Assembly (NCBI GenBank): GCA_023140035.1
Contig: JAGLML010000032.1
Location: 1 to 10,483 of the forward strand
Direction of reading: 5' to 3'
DNA from: Thermoplasmatales archaeon
GTDB lineage: Archaea; Thermoplasmatota; E2; DHVEG-1
DNA: 10,483 nucleotides
The first letter of the stretch is position 1. Every line of letters starts with the position of its first letter. The position numbers and the translations under genes are program-made. The notes under the pieces were generated by a model. That model worked only from the letters and a program-made list of their open reading frames with translations, searched no databases and had not been told where the DNA came from. This document shows, one piece after another, positions 1-6,662 of this stretch.

Positions 1-2295
1 TTAAGCAGGAGCTCAGCTTTGGCTTCTAAAGCAACTGGTTACCCATTGGCTTTTATTGCAACGAAGCTGGCTTTAGAATATAGTTTAACTGAAATGGAGA
101 ACATTATAACTAAGGAGACGCAGGCTTGTTTTGAACCAGCTTTAGACTATGTTGTTGTTAAATATCCACGATGGGACATGCAAAAATTCAGAAAAATCAG
201 TTCAAGCATAGATTCTGAAATGAAATCTGTGGGGGAGGTAATGGCAATTGCAAGGAGTTATGAAGAGGCGTTCCAAAAAGCAATACGAATGTTAGATGTC
301 GGGATGAACGGTCTTGTTTGTAATGACCTTGAGTTTAATAATCTGGAGAAGGAACTTAAAGAACCAACCGATAAAAGAATGTTTGCGATAGCTGAAGCAA
401 TCAAAAGAGGATATTCTATCGATAAAATATACAATCTTTCTAAGGTCAATTCATGGTTCCTGTATAAAATGAGAAACATAGTTGAGATAGGAGAATTATT
501 AAGACAGTATGATCTAAAAAATCTCCCAATTTCTTTATTAAAAGACGCGAAGCAAAAGGGTTTTTCTGATCTACAGATAGCAATGCTCACAAACAATACT
601 GAACTTGGGGTGAGGAAAAGAAGAAAAGAACTAGGCATTGTACCATACGTAAAACAGATAGATACATTAGCAGCAGAATATCCAGCGAAAACCAACTATC
701 TTTACCTAACATACAATGGTTGTAAGGATGACCTTGTGATCAAAGAAAAAAAACAAGTTATTGTTTTAGGAAGTGGTGCCTATAGAATTGGTTCCTCAGT
801 GGAGTTTGACTGGTGTTGTGTAAACTCAGTGATAACGTTAAGGAATTTGAATTACAGAACCATAATGATTAACTATAACCCTGAGACCGTGAGCACAGAC
901 TATGATATCTGTGACAAACTATATTTTGATGAACTCACTTTTGAAAGAGTTTTGGATATATATGAAAAGGAAAATCCCTTAGGACTTATAGTATCAATGG
1001 GAGGTCAAATACCTAATACATTGGCGTTACCATTGCACAATGCAGGTGTTTCAATACTAGGTACATCGCCTCTCAGTATTGATAACGCTGAGGATAGACA
1101 CAAGTTTTCTCAACTATTGGACAAATTAGAAGTAGATCAACCAGAATGGAAAGAACTGACAAGCATAAATAAGGCTGAGGAATTTGCAGACAAAGTTGGC
1201 TATCCTGTGCTTGTTAGACCGAGTTATGTTCTTAGCGGCGCTGCAATGAGTATCGCTTTAAGTAAAGATGAATTAAAAAAATATCTTAAAAAAGCCTCTG
1301 AGGTTAGTAAGGAACGTCCTGTTGTTATTAGTAAATTTATTACAGGAGCTAAAGAAATAGAAATTGATGCTGTTGCTAAGCAAGGTGATCTATATTGTTA
1401 TGCAATCTCCGAGCATGTTGAGAATGCTGGAGTACATTCTGGAGATGCTACTATGGTATTGCCTCCTCAGAGAACGTACTTGGAGACAACGAGGAGAATT
1501 AAAATAATTGCAAAGAAGGTTGCAAGATCTTTAAAGATAACAGGTCCGTTTAACATACAATTTATAGCCAAAGATAATGATGTTAAAGTTATTGAATGTA
1601 ATTTAAGGGCTTCAAGGAGTTTTCCTTTCGTTTCTAAGGTTTTCAAGATAAACTTTGTTGATTTAGCTACCAAGATTATTATGGGCAAACGTGTTCCCAA
1701 GATAGATCGGTCCTCTTTTGATCTGGATTACGTTGGAATAAAAGCACCGCAGTTTTCTTTTACCAGATTAAAAGGCTCAGATCCTATCTTAGGCGTAGAG
1801 ATGGTTTCTACTGGTGAGGTTGCTTGTCTAGGAGACGATTTTAATGAGGCGTTTTTGAAAAGTCTTATCTCAGTTGGCTTCAAATTACCTAAGAAGACAA
1901 TTCTGCTATCTACTGGACCCATGGAAAGTAAGGCAGAATTTTTAGAAAGTACGAGAATATTAGATAAAATGGGTTTTAAGTTTTATGCCACAAAGGGAAC
2001 ATCTGATTTTATGGAAGTAAATGGGATCAAATCAGAGGTTCTGTACTGGCCATTAGAGAATAAAGAACCAAATACCCTTACATATATCGCAGATGAGAAA
2101 ATCGATTTAGTAATAAATATACCTAAAAATATTGAAAAAGAAGAGCTCGATAATGATTATCTGATAAGACGGAAGGCTGTTGACTTCGATGTTCCTTTGA
2201 TTACTAATTTACAACTCGCGAAGAGGTTTGCTGAAGCAATTTATGCAACCTCACCTAGAGATTTAAAAATTAAAAGCTGGGATGAATATAATTAG
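1..2295 (+). CDS. carB: Carbamoyl-phosphate synthase large subunit, 5'-truncated by the window edge
   Basis: CarB makes carbamoyl phosphate from bicarbonate, ATP and ammonia delivered by the glutaminase subunit, feeding pyrimidine and arginine synthesis. The frame is open from base 1, which encodes LSRSSALASKATGYP, an internal motif near residue 300 of full-length CarB, so about 300 N-terminal residues (most of the first ATP-grasp half) lie upstream; the TTG at 19 is not a start. In order: the end of the carboxyphosphate half, with KSVGEVMAIARS near 200-250; the helical oligomerisation region; the second ATP-grasp half from about base 755 (VLGSGAYRIGSSVEFDW), with VRPSYVLSGAAMS near 1220-1250 and VIECNLRASRSFPFVSK near 1590-1640; and a C-terminal MGS-like allosteric domain from about 1890. 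The C-terminus looks complete. Many stretches (KTNYLYLTYNG, GPFNIQFIAKDNDVKVIECN, STGEVACLGDDF) resemble eukaryotic CAD/CPS I more than E. coli CarB, judged from memory. The small-subunit gene carA is not in the window. Confidence 0.96.
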   Translation, partial: LSRSSALASKATGYPLAFIATKLALEYSLTEMENIITKETQACFEPALDYVVVKYPRWDMQKFRKISSSIDSEMKSVGEVMAIARSYEEAFQKAIRMLDVGMNGLVCNDLEFNNLEKELKEPTDKRMFAIAEAIKRGYSIDKIYNLSKVNSWFLYKMRNIVEIGELLRQYDLKNLPISLLKDAKQKGFSDLQIAMLTNNTELGVRKRRKELGIVPYVKQIDTLAAEYPAKTNYLYLTYNGCKDDLVIKEKKQVIVLGSGAYRIGSSVEFDWCCVNSVITLRNLNYRTIMINYNPETVSTDYDICDKLYFDELTFERVLDIYEKENPLGLIVSMGGQIPNTLALPLHNAGVSILGTSPLSIDNAEDRHKFSQLLDKLEVDQPEWKELTSINKAEEFADKVGYPVLVRPSYVLSGAAMSIALSKDELKKYLKKASEVSKERPVVISKFITGAKEIEIDAVAKQGDLYCYAISEHVENAGVHSGDATMVLPPQRTYLETTRRIKIIAKKVARSLKITGPFNIQFIAKDNDVKVIECNLRASRSFPFVSKVFKINFVDLATKIIMGKRVPKIDRSSFDLDYVGIKAPQFSFTRLKGSDPILGVEMVSTGEVACLGDDFNEAFLKSLISVGFKLPKKTILLSTGPMESKAEFLESTRILDKMGFKFYATKGTSDFMEVNGIKSEVLYWPLENKEPNTLTYIADEKIDLVINIPKNIEKEELDNDYLIRRKAVDFDVPLITNLQLAKRFAEAIYATSPRDLKIKSWDEYN

Positions 2296-2450
2296 TCATC
2301 CAGCTCATCTTGAAGAGCGATAACCATCTCTGTAAGTACTTCTTCGAGATTCTTATGGCGGTATTCTTTGACCGATCCATTGGCCAAATGAACTCTCACA
2401 ACGAACTCTTCCCCATCTTTAATTATTTCAATATTGCAAACAGACACCAT
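2292..2450 (-). CDS. Small unrecognised protein, 52 residues
   Basis: This is a short gene of unknown function. It reads from ATG at 2450 to TAA at 2292-2294. The product starts MVSVCNIEIIKDGEEFVVRV, continues through HLANGSVKEYRHKNLEEV and ends ALQDELDD. The pattern of alternating hydrophobic residues followed by an amphipathic helix suggests a compact beta-beta-alpha fold, acidic at the C-terminus, with no signal peptide or membrane segment. Support for coding comes from a good TATA box 25-30 bases upstream with almost no leader, a protein-like composition, and a tight tail-to-tail fit with carB: the two stop codons overlap across 2292-2295 (TTAG). I do not recognise the family; archaeal genomes have many small proteins of this style, but I cannot assign a role. 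Confidence 0.7.
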   Translation of the reverse strand: MVSVCNIEIIKDGEEFVVRVHLANGSVKEYRHKNLEEVLTEMVIALQDELDD

Positions 2451-2477
2451 GAGTTTCCATTATGAATCTACTGGAGA

Positions 2478-2485
2478 TATTTATA
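2478..2485 (-). promoter_or_regulatory. TATA box for the 52-residue gene
   Basis: On the minus strand this reads TATAAATA, preceded by a purine-rich run (TTAAAAA) that could serve as a BRE. Its centre predicts a transcript start near 2455, about five bases before the ATG at 2450, so the mRNA would be practically leaderless. Confidence 0.5.
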
Positions 2486-2581
2486 TTTTTAAGTATGGTC
2501 AAATTTCTATAATCAAATCAATAAAATACTTTTTTATCCTCCCACAAGCTAAATCATGCAAAGGATTGTAGAAATGAGATC

Positions 2582-2607
2582 AGTACAGTAGCACTAGTAC
2601 ATACTGT
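2582..2607. promoter_or_regulatory. Possible operator: inverted repeat ACAGTA/TACTGT upstream of the decarboxylase promoter
   Basis: ACAGTA (2585-2590) is an exact inverted match to TACTGT (2602-2607), separated by 11 bases. AGTACA also occurs twice in direct orientation (2582-2587 and 2596-2601), 14 bases apart. The site lies about a dozen bases upstream of the likely TATA box of the decarboxylase gene, a usual place for an archaeal activator. It is short enough to be chance in AT-rich DNA. Confidence 0.3.
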
Positions 2608-2618
2608 GGGACAGCAAA

Positions 2619-2658
2619 GATATAAGACATTTTAGTATATATTCATACATTTGGGGAG
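2619..2658 (+). promoter_or_regulatory. Promoter and ribosome binding site of the PLP decarboxylase gene
   Basis: GATATAAG at 2619-2626 is a TATA-like box predicting a start near 2649 and a leader of about 15 bases. That leader would contain GGGGAG (2653-2658), a Shine-Dalgarno match five bases before the ATG at 2664, which fixes the start codon. A second box (TTAGTATATATT, 2632-2643) would put the start at the ATG itself and lose the ribosome binding site, so I prefer the first. Confidence 0.5.
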
Positions 2659-2663
2659 AAAAC

Positions 2664-4211
2664 ATGAAAGATAAAAAAAGCTCAGAACTTGCTAATTTAA
2701 TCAAAGATGAAACCTTCGACATGGATCCTGAAGAGATTCGTCAACTTGGCTATCATTCAGTAGATCTCGTGGTCGATTATTTCAAAAATATATGTAAGGG
2801 ACCAATCCTGACAAGCAAGACTCTCAAACAAATGAAGGGACTGTTAGACGAACCACTCCCCCAGACTGAGCAGAACCCTCGCACTGTTTTAAATGACTGT
2901 CGGGATAAGATCATCGCAAATGCTATACGTATCGGAAATCCGCGTTTTCTCGGCTGGATTTTAGCATCAGGGACTGTCATCGGTGCATTTGCTGATGGAA
3001 TAGCAAGCGCACTCAATCAGAACGTTGCTGTTTCAGGTGCAGGAATGGCGACAGCTTTGGAACTATTGGTTATTGATTGGATTAAAGAAATTCTCGACTA
3101 TGATCCTAACGCTGCAGGTATCTTACTCAGCGGTGGCTCAATGGCTAATCTTACTGCACTTGCAACCGCCCGTAACGTCATGGCTGGTTTTGATATAAGG
3201 AGTGAAGGGTTGCGACAGGACAAAAACATGATTCTGTATGTTTCTGAAGAGGTGCATATGTGTGTACCGAAGGCAGCAAATATCTTAGGCATCGGCATGA
3301 ATAATATTCACCGAGTAAAAGTAGACGATGCGTTCCGCCTTGACACTAATGATTTGAAAGCTAAAATTATCGAAGATAAAAATCATGATATGTTTCCCTT
3401 TTGTGTGGTGGCAACTGCTGGGACAGTGAACACTGGTGCCATTGACCCGTTGGAATCTATCGCTGATATCTGTCAACAATATGATATTTGGTTTCACGTT
3501 GATGCCGCATACGGTGGTTTTGCAGCATTATCCCCACATCTAAAACCGCTACTAAATGGGATCACGCGTGCTGACTCTGTAGCACTTGACCCTCATAAGT
3601 GGCTGTTCATACCGTTCGAAGCGGGATGTGTTCTCGTGAAAAATCCATCTCATATGATTCAGACCTTTTCTATAAATGCTCCCTATGTTCATATGACGAA
3701 CACTACATCTATTTCAAGTGTAGACGTGGACTTCTCTGACTATGGTCTTCAACTTTCTCGTCAGTTTCGTGCGCTCAAGATATGGATGTCCCTTAAGCAG
3801 TATGGTATCCAAAAGTATGGACGACTTATTAATCAGAACATTTATCTGGCACGGTATATGGCTGCACTAGTCAATGAATCATCAGATTTTGAGGCTGCTA
3901 GTCCCGCTACTTTAAGTATCTTTTGTTTCCGATATTTTCCTGAAGATTTACGACAAAAACATCAGGGGGTGGATCAGCTTCAAGAGGAAAAAATTGAGGA
4001 ATACCTCAACCGGCTTAACTGCGTCATTGCTGAAGAGATGCGTACGGACCAACGAGCTGTATTATCCAGCACAGTTCTAGGAAATAAATATGTTTTAAGA
4101 ACTTGTATTGTCAATTATCGCACGACAAAGCAAGATATCAAGGATATCTTAACGATCGTACGAGAATTAGGACACACCGCTGATAAAAAGCTTCGCAGGA
4201 AAAACTTGTGA
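2664..4211 (+). CDS. Group II PLP-dependent amino-acid decarboxylase (aromatic-amino-acid/glutamate decarboxylase superfamily)
   Basis: This is a cytoplasmic enzyme that removes the alpha-carboxyl group from an amino acid to give an amine. The 515 residues match the usual family length. Visible landmarks are GNPRFLGW (91-98), LLSGGSMANLTAL (154-166), His198 in SEEVHMC (the ring that stacks on PLP), FHVDAAYGG with Asp280 (contacts the pyridine nitrogen), and SVALDPHKW with Lys312 (the PLP Schiff-base lysine). Tyr341 in INAPY lies 29 residues after the lysine, the same spacing as catalytic Tyr332 after Lys303 in human aromatic-amino-acid decarboxylase; phenylalanine there marks the aldehyde synthases, so decarboxylation is expected. 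The substrate (tryptophan, tyrosine, phenylalanine, another) cannot be read from sequence. By eye the gene is richer in G+C than its neighbours and 22 of 25 arginine codons are CGN, unlike carB, which suggests horizontal transfer. It appears to be transcribed alone. Confidence 0.93.
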   Translation: MKDKKSSELANLIKDETFDMDPEEIRQLGYHSVDLVVDYFKNICKGPILTSKTLKQMKGLLDEPLPQTEQNPRTVLNDCRDKIIANAIRIGNPRFLGWILASGTVIGAFADGIASALNQNVAVSGAGMATALELLVIDWIKEILDYDPNAAGILLSGGSMANLTALATARNVMAGFDIRSEGLRQDKNMILYVSEEVHMCVPKAANILGIGMNNIHRVKVDDAFRLDTNDLKAKIIEDKNHDMFPFCVVATAGTVNTGAIDPLESIADICQQYDIWFHVDAAYGGFAALSPHLKPLLNGITRADSVALDPHKWLFIPFEAGCVLVKNPSHMIQTFSINAPYVHMTNTTSISSVDVDFSDYGLQLSRQFRALKIWMSLKQYGIQKYGRLINQNIYLARYMAALVNESSDFEAASPATLSIFCFRYFPEDLRQKHQGVDQLQEEKIEEYLNRLNCVIAEEMRTDQRAVLSSTVLGNKYVLRTCIVNYRTTKQDIKDILTIVRELGHTADKKLRRKNL

Positions 4212-4241
4212 TTATTTTTGATCTTCTGTATTAAATTTTTT
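4212..4241 (+). terminator. T-tract terminator after the decarboxylase gene
   Basis: T5 (4215-4219) and T6 (4236-4241) follow the stop codon within 30 bases, as is usual for archaeal intrinsic termination without a strong hairpin. The second run already lies within the end of the convergent ykgJ-like gene. Confidence 0.4.
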
Positions 4242-4680
4242 CGTATTCAAACCTCTTATATTTCTGTTTCATCGCTGGTGAAATGTTCCAGAGATGCTGA
4301 ACGATCGGAAGTGGTATTCTTTCTACTTCTTTCTTTGTCTGTTGAAATTCTTTTTTAGATATTAACGGGAGCAATGGACATTTTATAACTATACAGCCTC
4401 GTTTATTGTTTTGGTAACGTGGAATAACAGGCCACACCTTGCATAATGTAGGTTTTACACGGTGAATCTCACAAGAATAATCTTCTTTTAAATAGGGGCA
4501 GTTATCATTGTCTCCTGATTTAATAGCGTACACCCCAGCTCTGATTTTTGTAAAATGATCTTCGAATCCTGCTTTAAGAATATCGTGTTTTTCTTTCTCT
4601 GTTACAGGAGGTCTAAATAGGGTACAGCACAATGCCTTACATTGGTTGCAAACCCCTAAAAACTGTTGGGAGACGGGCAT
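4231..4680 (-). CDS. YkgJ-family cysteine-cluster protein (putative zinc- or iron-binding)
   Basis: This 149-residue protein carries the cysteine pattern of the YkgJ/CxxCxxxCC family: C11xxCxxxCC19 at the N-terminus, Cys61 in NCPYL, Cys70 in SCEIH, and KPTLCKVWP with Cys80, plus Cys96 and Cys101. In the family this cluster is annotated as a metal (zinc or iron) chelating domain; the biochemical role of most members is unknown. There is no signal peptide or membrane segment, and the C-terminus is basic and probably helical. The ATG at 4680 is favoured because a TATA box sits exactly where a leaderless transcript would begin at it. The gene converges on the decarboxylase with 19 bases between stops, and is divergent from the radical SAM gene, with which it shares a 120-base AT-rich intergenic region. 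Confidence 0.88.
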   Translation of the reverse strand: MPVSQQFLGVCNQCKALCCTLFRPPVTEKEKHDILKAGFEDHFTKIRAGVYAIKSGDNDNCPYLKEDYSCEIHRVKPTLCKVWPVIPRYQNNKRGCIVIKCPLLPLISKKEFQQTKKEVERIPLPIVQHLWNISPAMKQKYKRFEYEKI

Positions 4681-4701
4681 AGGAAAAGAAAAAATGCATG
4701 G

Positions 4702-4709
4702 CTTATAAA
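4702..4709 (-). promoter_or_regulatory. TATA box of the ykgJ-like gene
   Basis: On the minus strand this reads TTTATAAG. Its centre is about 26 bases from the ATG at 4680, predicting a leaderless mRNA. No Shine-Dalgarno sequence is needed or seen. Confidence 0.55.
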
Positions 4710-4761
4710 TGTTACTGGATGTATTTATAATAAATAAAGATAATATAATAATACATAAAAC

Positions 4762-4769
4762 TAAAATAT
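4762..4769 (+). promoter_or_regulatory. Possible TATA box of the radical SAM gene
   Basis: TAAAATAT predicts a transcript start near 4791, giving a leader of about ten bases before the ATG at 4801. A weak AGGAA lies at 4790-4794. The whole stretch is AT-rich, so other boxes (for example GCATATAG, 4781-4788) cannot be excluded. Confidence 0.35.
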
Positions 4770-4800
4770 GGTAAATTAGTGCATATAGTAGGAATAATCA

Positions 4801-6003
4801 ATGAATCTTGATAGATTGATAACAATAATTACCACAAACACATATCGGAACCTTCAAAGCAACCCAAAAATCCTTTTGACGGAACTAAAACAATTAGAAA
4901 TATCACCAAAAGAGCAACGAGATTTGATTAAAAAAATCATTAAAATTACAAAGATTACAAATAATCCAAAACTACGGGAGAGCTATCTTAGATCCTACCT
5001 TAGAATCTTGCAAGAAGGCATCCATGTCGATGGAAGAGGGGGATCTATAGTCATTGAAGTAACAAAAAAATGTACCAAACACTGCATCCATTGTTACTCA
5101 AAGTTTACCGGGCAACGAGAATACATGTCTGATAACATCCTCGATTCAATTATCAGTATCGCAAGAAAACAATTTAAACACGTCTTTTTAACTGGAGGAG
5201 AACCAACCTTAGACTACCGAGTATTCACCCTTGCTGAAAACAATCCAGATATGATATTTTTTATGCTCACAAACGGCAGTACGATTACACAGAACTATGC
5301 AAGACAGTTATCTCTTCTTGGAAACTTAATACCGATACTAAGTATCGACGGAAACTCGCCATCAACACATGATCATCTGCGTGGAGAAGGTAGCTACAAA
5401 GAAGTGATGAATGCAATTGAACACCTAAATGCAAGCGGCGTTCCCTGGGGCTATATTAGTTTAGTTACAGCAATAAACATAGATGAGATTCTCAGTGAAG
5501 AATTCATAAAGGACAAAATCAAAAAAGGTGCTTTCTTCGCTCGATACCTCGAATATATCCCTGTTGGCCCAACACCCAATATGGATTTAATCTTATCAGG
5601 AGAGGCATATTACCTTCTTGAAAAAAGAAAAAACGAAATCATCAATTCAAATATGATCTACATGCAAGAAACAACACAGCCAAAATGCAGCGGCTTACTC
5701 TACTTTGATGTTGATGGTAATATTAAAAACTGCTTTTGTTTTCATTACGCAAAATTCAATGCATCAAAAGGTGATATAGACGTATCAATTAAAAAAACAC
5801 GAAAAGACTGGGTGTCCTACCAGTGGACTGGCGAATGTCCCATATATGTTGATCCCAAAGGATTTAAAAACCACTTAGAAAAACTCGGATGGAAAAACCT
5901 TTCGACCACTGATGAATCATACCTTAACAATCCTGAAATAACCCAACAATTAGTACACAACTACCATGAATTCCTTAAAATTAAAGCAAAACAGTGGGGG
6001 TAA
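4801..6003 (+). CDS. Radical SAM protein with a SPASM/twitch-like C-terminal cysteine domain
   Basis: The protein has 400 residues. A helical, basic N-terminal region of about 80 residues precedes the radical SAM barrel. EVTKKCTKHCIHCYS holds Cys91, Cys95 and Cys98, the CxxxCxxC motif that ligates the 4Fe-4S cluster reducing S-adenosylmethionine. LTGGEP (130-135) is the SAM-amino-group motif, and LSIDGNSPSTHDHLRG (near 180-194) is typical of SPASM-type members. The C-terminus has Cys286 (CSGLLYFDVDGNIKNC), Cys301, Cys303 and Cys336 (GECPIY), ligands expected for an auxiliary cluster. Members of this class modify peptides or proteins (thioether, C-C or decarboxylated products), haem, or other cofactors; the substrate here is not known. 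Its stop overlaps the start of a 27-codon ORF that could encode a peptide substrate. It is divergent from the cysteine-cluster gene. I am sure of the family and unsure of the substrate. Confidence 0.92.
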   Translation: MNLDRLITIITTNTYRNLQSNPKILLTELKQLEISPKEQRDLIKKIIKITKITNNPKLRESYLRSYLRILQEGIHVDGRGGSIVIEVTKKCTKHCIHCYSKFTGQREYMSDNILDSIISIARKQFKHVFLTGGEPTLDYRVFTLAENNPDMIFFMLTNGSTITQNYARQLSLLGNLIPILSIDGNSPSTHDHLRGEGSYKEVMNAIEHLNASGVPWGYISLVTAINIDEILSEEFIKDKIKKGAFFARYLEYIPVGPTPNMDLILSGEAYYLLEKRKNEIINSNMIYMQETTQPKCSGLLYFDVDGNIKNCFCFHYAKFNASKGDIDVSIKKTRKDWVSYQWTGECPIYVDPKGFKNHLEKLGWKNLSTTDESYLNNPEITQQLVHNYHEFLKIKAKQWG

Positions 6004-6086
6004 TGTCACAAAAATTACGAGCACAGTTTCTACTAAACAAGGAACCGCTTTCTTCTTTTTATCCTTTGAGTGGAGGGTGTGTTTAA
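6003..6086 (+). CDS. Putative 27-residue peptide coupled to the radical SAM gene (possible RiPP precursor)
   Basis: The radical SAM stop codon and this ATG overlap by one base (TAATG, 6001-6005), the arrangement of termination-reinitiation coupling. The ORF reads MSQKLRAQFLLNKEP, then LSSFYPLSGGCV, then TAA at 6084-6086. A polar, basic N-terminal part that could be a leader is followed by a core-like end rich in Ser, Phe, Tyr, Pro, Gly and one Cys, with a Gly-Gly pair just before the Cys. Peptides modified by SPASM radical SAM enzymes are often this short and adjacent to the enzyme gene, and are easily missed in annotation. Against this, the ORF has only 27 codons, no Shine-Dalgarno of its own at correct spacing, and I recognise no known precursor family (it has no KW motif or mycofactocin-like tail). 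It may be a chance ORF or a gene remnant. Confidence 0.4.
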   Translation: MSQKLRAQFLLNKEPLSSFYPLSGGCV

Positions 6087-6089
6087 TAA
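6082..6089 (+). promoter_or_regulatory. Possible TATA box of the LEA14-like gene
   Basis: TTTAATAA is centred about 26 bases before 6111, predicting a nearly leaderless transcript for the ATG at 6116, which has no Shine-Dalgarno sequence. It overlaps the end of the 27-codon ORF. A closer box (ACAATATAAT, 6095-6104) would start transcription inside the gene. Confidence 0.3.
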
Positions 6090-6115
6090 TAGAAACAATA
6101 TAATGTGTAGCAATT

Positions 6116-6586
6116 ATGGATCAAAAGATAAAAATATTAATTGTGATAACAATAGTTATTTTCATTTCAGGCTTTTTAAGTATTCGTTATATGGCTGATG
6201 CTTCGGCTCTTGAAAAGGTAAACGTGACGGTAGAGAACATTAGCATACAAGAGTTGCAACTTACGTATTGTAAACTAAAACTAAAGATGGATATCTTCAA
6301 TCCAACTACCGAGTATATCTCAGGACTCTCTGCAAAATTTGATGTTTCTATTGCTAATACTTACGTGGGGAACGGAAGTGTCCCAACAGTTTCAATCTCT
6401 GCTCAATCCCACCAGAATAAAGATGTTACTCTCACTATTTACTATGCTAACGTTGGAAATGCTGTTATTGATGGGGTACGAACAGGGAACTTTGACCTTA
6501 CTATACATGGAGAAGCAAAAGGAAATGTTCTCTTCAACCTTCTTACTGTTACAAAATCATTTACTGCGTCTTACTCTTACTCCTAA
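6116..6586 (+). CDS. Membrane-anchored LEA14-like (LEA_2/WHy domain) protein
   Basis: This 156-residue protein begins with a single hydrophobic segment (residues 5-23, KIKILIVITIVIFISGF and following). It has no clear signal-peptidase site, so it is probably an anchor with the rest outside the membrane. Residues from about 33 form one LEA_2-type immunoglobulin-like beta domain: VNVTVENISIQEL, LKLKMDIFNPTTEYISGLSA (the family's characteristic stretch with N-P after a hydrophobic strand), FDVSIANTYVGNGSVP, and the closing strands GNFDLTIHGEAKGNV. LEA14-like proteins are common in archaea and are linked to desiccation or stress tolerance in plants; the archaeal role is not established. It lies 29 bases after the 27-codon ORF and could be co-transcribed with the radical SAM gene, but a possible promoter of its own suggests an independent unit. 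It converges on bioY. Confidence 0.85.
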   Translation: MDQKIKILIVITIVIFISGFLSIRYMADASALEKVNVTVENISIQELQLTYCKLKLKMDIFNPTTEYISGLSAKFDVSIANTYVGNGSVPTVSISAQSHQNKDVTLTIYYANVGNAVIDGVRTGNFDLTIHGEAKGNVLFNLLTVTKSFTASYSYS

Positions 6587-6613
6587 AAACCAAAAGAGGA
6601 ATAAGAAAAACTA
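6586..6613 (-). terminator. bioY: T-rich terminator after bioY
   Basis: On the minus strand, about 50 bases beyond the bioY stop, the sequence holds several T-runs (GTTTTTCTT, CTCTTTTGG, GTTTTTAGG) without a strong hairpin, a typical archaeal termination signal. It ends at the 3' end of the convergent LEA14-like gene. Confidence 0.4.
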
Positions 6614-6662
6614 GTAATTCAACCTTATATACGCTCGTTCCATGTTATTTATTAGTATATGC

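Noticed and set aside
258..695. 145-codon minus-strand ORF inside carB
   Set aside because: It is antisense to well-conserved CarB sequence, rich in Ser/Phe/Leu as antisense shadows are, with no start signals.
19..2295. TTG at 19 as the start of carB
   Set aside because: The frame is open to base 1 and already encodes an internal CarB motif (LSRSSALASKATGYP), so the gene begins before the window.
4698..4730. Ten-codon ORF (MAYKCYWMYL) before the radical SAM gene as a precursor peptide
   Set aside because: It lies across the TATA box of the divergent ykgJ-like gene, has no ribosome binding site, and is too short; the AT-rich promoter explains the sequence.
6339..6614. 91-codon ORF on the plus strand overlapping the LEA14-like gene
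   Set aside because: It is a frame shadow: low-complexity Leu/Thr/Gln composition, no promoter or ribosome binding site, and the overlapping frame has a recognisable LEA_2 domain.
6621..6662. TATA-like CTTATATAC between the LEA14-like gene and bioY as a promoter
   Set aside because: No gene or RNA follows on the plus strand; downstream sequence is the antisense of bioY.
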